Shown in pieces: positions 60,845 through 64,000 of a DNA stretch of 64,000 bases. Position 1 is the first letter of the stretch; each line of letters starts with the position of its first letter. The stretch spans positions 301,784 through 365,783 of the forward strand of contig NZ_NCQY01000002.1 of NCBI RefSeq assembly GCF_002894645.1. Reading direction: 5' to 3'. Under the pieces are notes generated by a model. It saw nothing but the letters and a program-made list of their open reading frames with translations. It did not search any database and had not been told where the DNA came from. A program made the translations under genes and the position numbers. The DNA is from Salinibacter altiplanensis. GTDB lineage: Bacteria; Bacteroidota; Rhodothermia; Rhodothermales; Salinibacteraceae.

Positions 60845-63151
60845 ATGCTCGACACCGCCGCCCCGAAGGTTCGTGCCGTCCTCCCGCTGCTATACGTTGC
60901 CTGGGCCGATGGCGTGCTCACGCCGTCCGAGGCCGAGACCATTCGCGGTCACCTCCGCGCTCAAGATTGGCTGGACGTGAGCACCCGCGAGGAGATCTGT
61001 GCCCACCTCGACCCCCAGTCGCCCCCGACCTCGACCCAATACTTCCGATGGGTCCGGGCGCTGCGGAAGGGGGCCGAAGACGCCCCCGTGACGACGCGAT
61101 GCACACTTGCGGAGCTGGGGATGGCCCTCGCGACGGTTGGGGGAGATGGGGCGGCCCTGCCGGACGCATCTCGTCGCGCGCTCGAAGACATTGAGGCGGC
61201 GTTGGACATCAACGGGGAGGCAGTGGTCTGTGACCTGCTGGGCGAGCGTCCCGAGCCGTCGCCGGTCGAGTCGGAGACGCCGTTTGACACGGGTGCAATG
61301 CAGGGCTTGCTCGACGGGCCCCACGCAGACCTGCGTGAACACATCCGCACGCTGCTTCAAGATCCCACCTTTGCGTACCGGGAAGAGCTGGGCACAGACG
61401 CCTACCGTGAGCAGGTCCTCGACTGGTGCAGGCACCTGGCCGATCAGGGGCTCGGGGCGCTCGCGTTCCCCGACGAGTACGGGGGCGACGGGGACATGGA
61501 ACGGTTCATCGTGGCCTTCGAGACGCTTGCCTACCATGACCTGAGCCTGGTCATCAAGTTTGGGGTGCAGTTCGGTTTGTTTGGGGGCAGCATCTACCAC
61601 CTCGGGACGGAGCGCCACCACGAGGCCTATCTGCAACGGGCGGGCACCCTCGACCTGCCCGGCTGTTTCGCCATGACGGAGTGGGGACACGGCTCGAATG
61701 TACGGGAGCTGGAGACGACGGCCCGCTACGATCCCGCCACCGAAGAGTTCGTGGTCAACACCCCGCACGACGGTGCCCGAAAAGAATGGATTGGCAACGC
61801 CGCCGCACACGGGCAGGTGGCGACCGTCTTTGCCCAGCTCCAGACCGACGGGGAGGAGCACGGGGTCCACGCGTTCCTCGTGCCCATCCGGGCGGAGGAT
61901 GGCACGCCGCAGCCGCGTGTCCGGATCGAAGACTGTGGCGAGAAGGTTGGCCTCAACGGCGTGGACAACGGGCGCCTCTGGTTCGACCAGGTGCGCATCC
62001 CACGTGAAAATCTGCTCGACCGGTACGCGCAGGTCGATCCGGACGGCACCTACGACAGCCCGATCCCGAGCTCCGGCAAGCGCTTCTTCACGATGCTAAG
62101 TACCCTGATCGGCGGGCGCATCAGTGTGGCGCGGGCGGGGCTGAGTGCGGCCAAGTCGGGGCTCACGATTGCCATCCGCTACGGCAATCGGCGCCGCCAG
62201 TTTGGCCCGAAGGACGAGCCGGAAGTGCCTCTTCTCGACTACCGCACCCACAAGCGGCGCCTCCTGCCGCGTCTGGCCACGACGTACGCCCTTCACTTCG
62301 CGCTCGATGACCTCACTGCGCGGTTTGCCCGCAAGGGACGGGGCGAGTCGCTGGAGGCCATCGAGGCGGAGGCCAACGCGTTGAAGGCATACACCACCTG
62401 GCACACCAACGCCACCCTCCAGGAGGCGCGCGAGGCATGCGGGGGACAGGGCTACCGGGCCGATACCCGCATCGGACGTCTGCGGGCCGACACGGATGTC
62501 TTCACCACGTTCGAGGGCGACAATACGGTGCTCATGCTACAGGTGGCCAAGGGACTGCTCTCGGACTTTCAGCGGGAGTTTCGGGACATGAACCTGTGGG
62601 GCATGGCGCGCTTCGTGGCCGACGAGGTGGCCACCCAGGTGCAGGAGCTCAATCCGGTCGTCACGCGCAAGACGGATTCCGAGCACCTGCGGGGGCTTCC
62701 GTTCCAGAAAAACGCCCTCACGTATCGCGCTGAGAAGCAGCTTCAGAACGTGGGCCGACGCCTCCAGCGCCGCATTGACGACGGCACAGAGCCGTTCGAC
62801 GCGTTCGTGGACGTGCAGGACCACCTCGTCCAGTGCGCCCGGGCGGAGGCAGAGCGAATGGTCCTGGAGCGCTTTGCGGACGCAATCGGGGAGGTTGAAG
62901 ATGCGGCGCTCCAGGACACGCTCACGACCCTCCGTCGGCTGTTTGCACTGTCTCGCGTGGAGGAAGACCTAGGCTGGTTTCTGGAGGCCGGCTACGTAAG
63001 CGCGTCGAAAGCAAAGGCCATCCGGGGGGCCGTAAACGATCTTTGCGACGAGGTGCGTCCGCAGGCAGAGGCCCTGGTCGGTGCCTTTGGCATTCCAGAC
63101 GCCGTGCTGGGGGCCCCAATCGTAACGGAGCCGAGCCCCGGCCCGAAGTGA
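60845..63151 (+). CDS. TerB-domain/acyl-CoA oxidase-like fusion
   Basis: Protein of 768 residues from ATG 60845. Residues ~1-125 form a helical TerB-like domain: VRAVLPLLYVAWADGVLTPSEAE carries the acidic ADGxxxxxE metal-binding pattern. From about 170 the acyl-CoA dehydrogenase/oxidase fold follows: FPDEYGGDGD, CFAMTEWGHGSNVRE, and the C-terminal EACGGQGYRA and FEGDNTVLMLQVAKGLL, the acyl-CoA oxidase hallmark. It is the second such enzyme in the window. What the TerB domain adds (membrane or metal sensing) is unknown. Confidence 0.86.
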   Translation: MLDTAAPKVRAVLPLLYVAWADGVLTPSEAETIRGHLRAQDWLDVSTREEICAHLDPQSPPTSTQYFRWVRALRKGAEDAPVTTRCTLAELGMALATVGGDGAALPDASRRALEDIEAALDINGEAVVCDLLGERPEPSPVESETPFDTGAMQGLLDGPHADLREHIRTLLQDPTFAYREELGTDAYREQVLDWCRHLADQGLGALAFPDEYGGDGDMERFIVAFETLAYHDLSLVIKFGVQFGLFGGSIYHLGTERHHEAYLQRAGTLDLPGCFAMTEWGHGSNVRELETTARYDPATEEFVVNTPHDGARKEWIGNAAAHGQVATVFAQLQTDGEEHGVHAFLVPIRAEDGTPQPRVRIEDCGEKVGLNGVDNGRLWFDQVRIPRENLLDRYAQVDPDGTYDSPIPSSGKRFFTMLSTLIGGRISVARAGLSAAKSGLTIAIRYGNRRRQFGPKDEPEVPLLDYRTHKRRLLPRLATTYALHFALDDLTARFARKGRGESLEAIEAEANALKAYTTWHTNATLQEAREACGGQGYRADTRIGRLRADTDVFTTFEGDNTVLMLQVAKGLLSDFQREFRDMNLWGMARFVADEVATQVQELNPVVTRKTDSEHLRGLPFQKNALTYRAEKQLQNVGRRLQRRIDDGTEPFDAFVDVQDHLVQCARAEAERMVLERFADAIGEVEDAALQDTLTTLRRLFALSRVEEDLGWFLEAGYVSASKAKAIRGAVNDLCDEVRPQAEALVGAFGIPDAVLGAPIVTEPSPGPK

Positions 63152-63176
63152 CGCTGGCATCAACGGCGCGTCGGGT

Positions 63177-63446
63177 TCAGAGCAGCAGTCCCCACGCGAC
63201 GGCCATTCCTGCGCAGCCGCCGAGGAGGAGCAGGTCCGCGGGGCGCGTCCAGGCTCTGCGCTTCCAAATTCCGTACAGGGCGATCGGCCAGCACACGAGC
63301 ACGAGAAGCCCGAGCCATCCGGTGTGCTCGTGCCACGGGGACCCTGTCGCCTCCGAAAGGTGAACGTGCGTCAGCGTTTCTCCGCAGACCGGGCAGAAGT
63401 CGTCCGACGGCTCCCGACGGGCACCGCAGGAGGGACAGTGCTCCAT
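63177..63446 (-). CDS. Zinc-ribbon membrane protein
   Basis: Protein of 89 residues. A zinc ribbon with two CxxC pairs stands at the N-terminus (HCPSCGARREPSDDFCPVCGETL is split here: C4/C7 and C18/C21), followed by a short linker and two membrane helices (about 45-62 and 73-89). Likely a small regulatory or accessory membrane protein; the partner is unknown. It is encoded 26 bases from the convergent acyl-CoA oxidase gene. Confidence 0.8.
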   Translation of the reverse strand: MEHCPSCGARREPSDDFCPVCGETLTHVHLSEATGSPWHEHTGWLGLLVLVCWPIALYGIWKRRAWTRPADLLLLGGCAGMAVAWGLLL

Positions 63447-63502
63447 AGAACATCAGGACAAACACAAAGAAGGACCAGCCGAGCCCCGGCCCGGGGCCGC
63501 GC

Positions 63503-64000
63503 CTAGTTTTCGGCTTCCTGGATTTCGAAGGGCACGCGCGCATCGGCCCAGTAAAGGACGCATGTGCCGGAGGTGCTGGTGACCTGCTCGAACCCAAACG
63601 TCATCATCTCGTGCGGAGGAGCGGATTCCGGGCTCACATCCACCCGCAAGGCATCCGCGCTCCGGTCGTACTGCGTGCCCCACTGGTCGGCCACGTTATT
63701 GAAGATGATCGTCCAGGAGTTCGGGCCCGGAATCGTGTAGAGCGAGTAGGTCCCGGCGGACAGCGACTCCCCCTCGATGGTTACGTCCGACGAGACAGAG
63801 AACGTGGTGGCCTCGTTCGCGCCGGTGCGCCAGACCTCGTTGTACGGCACCAAATCCCCAAAGATGGCGCGGTCGTTCACTTGAGGGCGCCCGTATGTGA
63901 GGCGGACCTCGGTGGTGCCGATGGTCTGGGACACCGCTGCATTGGGACTGGTGCGGGGCTCCTCGGTGCCCCGGTCCTGAGCGGCGGCGGGGGGGGGGGG
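63503..64000 (-). CDS. DUF2911 protein (5' end outside window)
   Basis: The frame is open from 64000 to its stop at 63503-63505 and encodes 165 residues of the mature part plus the end of a signal peptide (AAA-QDRG). The DUF2911 pattern is clear: VRLTYGRPQVNDRAIFG, then VPYNEVWRTGANEATTF, SAGTYSLYTIPG and NSWTIIFNN. It is an exported protein of unknown role. The first codons lie beyond the window behind a run of at least 12 G (63989-64000 on the plus strand, C in the coding strand, reading as prolines). An internal GTG at 63934 would give a shorter form, but the longer one matches the family. Confidence 0.85.
   Translation of the reverse strand, partial: PPPPAAAQDRGTEEPRTSPNAAVSQTIGTTEVRLTYGRPQVNDRAIFGDLVPYNEVWRTGANEATTFSVSSDVTIEGESLSAGTYSLYTIPGPNSWTIIFNNVADQWGTQYDRSADALRVDVSPESAPPHEMMTFGFEQVTSTSGTCVLYWADARVPFEIQEAEN
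63989..64000. repeat. Homopolymeric tract of at least 12 G (continues past the window edge)
   Basis: Twelve or more consecutive G close the window, inside the signal-peptide or leader region of the DUF2911 gene. Tracts of this length are prone to slipped-strand changes and would alter the reading frame of that gene. Confidence 0.85.

Noticed and set aside
1..64000. CRISPR arrays, insertion sequences, prophage, rRNA operon
   Set aside because: I found no regularly spaced repeats, transposase, integrase, phage structural gene or rRNA sequence in the window.

Overview
The window is GC-rich, gene-dense bacterial chromosome. The predicted proteins are acidic and poor in lysine, and several families are typical of Bacteroidota in the broad sense: a DUF3078 outer-membrane protein, a DUF5103/type IX secretion plug-domain lipoprotein, an Hc1-like histone, DUF2911, and MacB/FtsX permease loci next to a sigma-54 regulator. 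Few starts carry a Shine-Dalgarno sequence. Together this points to a halophilic member of Rhodothermia such as Salinibacter. That assignment is inference; no rRNA is present to confirm it.

Layout. 1-8.2 kb: end of an unknown gene, M20 peptidase, PBP4-type D,D-carboxypeptidase facing spmB/spmA, an aspartokinase without ACT domains followed by a DapB-like oxidoreductase, and an RluA pseudouridine synthase. 8.3-12.8 kb: tetrapyrrole genes hemF, hemH and hemL with a methyltransferase; hemE lies apart at 59.7 kb. 12.8-20.3 kb: MFS carrier, two small unknowns, pyrF, a large acyl-CoA dehydrogenase, a divergent amino-acid-kinase-like protein and a histone-like protein. 20.5-25.2 kb: cell-envelope block (DUF3078 protein, seven-helix MA-type metallopeptidase with TPR-like tail, T9SS plug-domain lipoprotein). 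25.2-29.9 kb: cold-shock gene with a near-consensus promoter, M14 peptidase, saccharopine-dehydrogenase-like protein, Mn-type superoxide dismutase and a DJ-1/PfpI protein.

30-41.9 kb is the accessory part and the most interesting. A MacAB-like export operon (HlyD adaptor, four-helix-bundle protein, ABC ATPase, FtsX permease) runs leftwards. An NtrC-type activator and its histidine kinase diverge from it. A sigma-54 promoter (TGGAACG-N4-TTGCA) and a perfect 14-bp palindrome lie between the two. Downstream of the intact permease lie the decayed front end of a second permease (nonsense codon, 1-nt deletion, truncation) and, beyond an AT-richer patch carrying a lipoprotein gene, a permease tail with three frameshifts and a stop. 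A frameshifted pentapeptide-repeat membrane gene closes the region.

42-64 kb is mostly housekeeping: MATE carrier, slipin, tRNA-Arg(CCG), CPBP protease, DUF2007 protein, cdsA, mutL, tilS, hpt, asparaginase, tryptophanase, an ECF sigma factor, an HD phosphohydrolase, a lipase, a dolichol-kinase-like protein, a dienelactone-hydrolase lipoprotein, hemE, a TerB/acyl-CoA-oxidase fusion, a zinc-ribbon membrane protein and a DUF2911 gene. The last runs off the right edge through a tract of at least 12 G.
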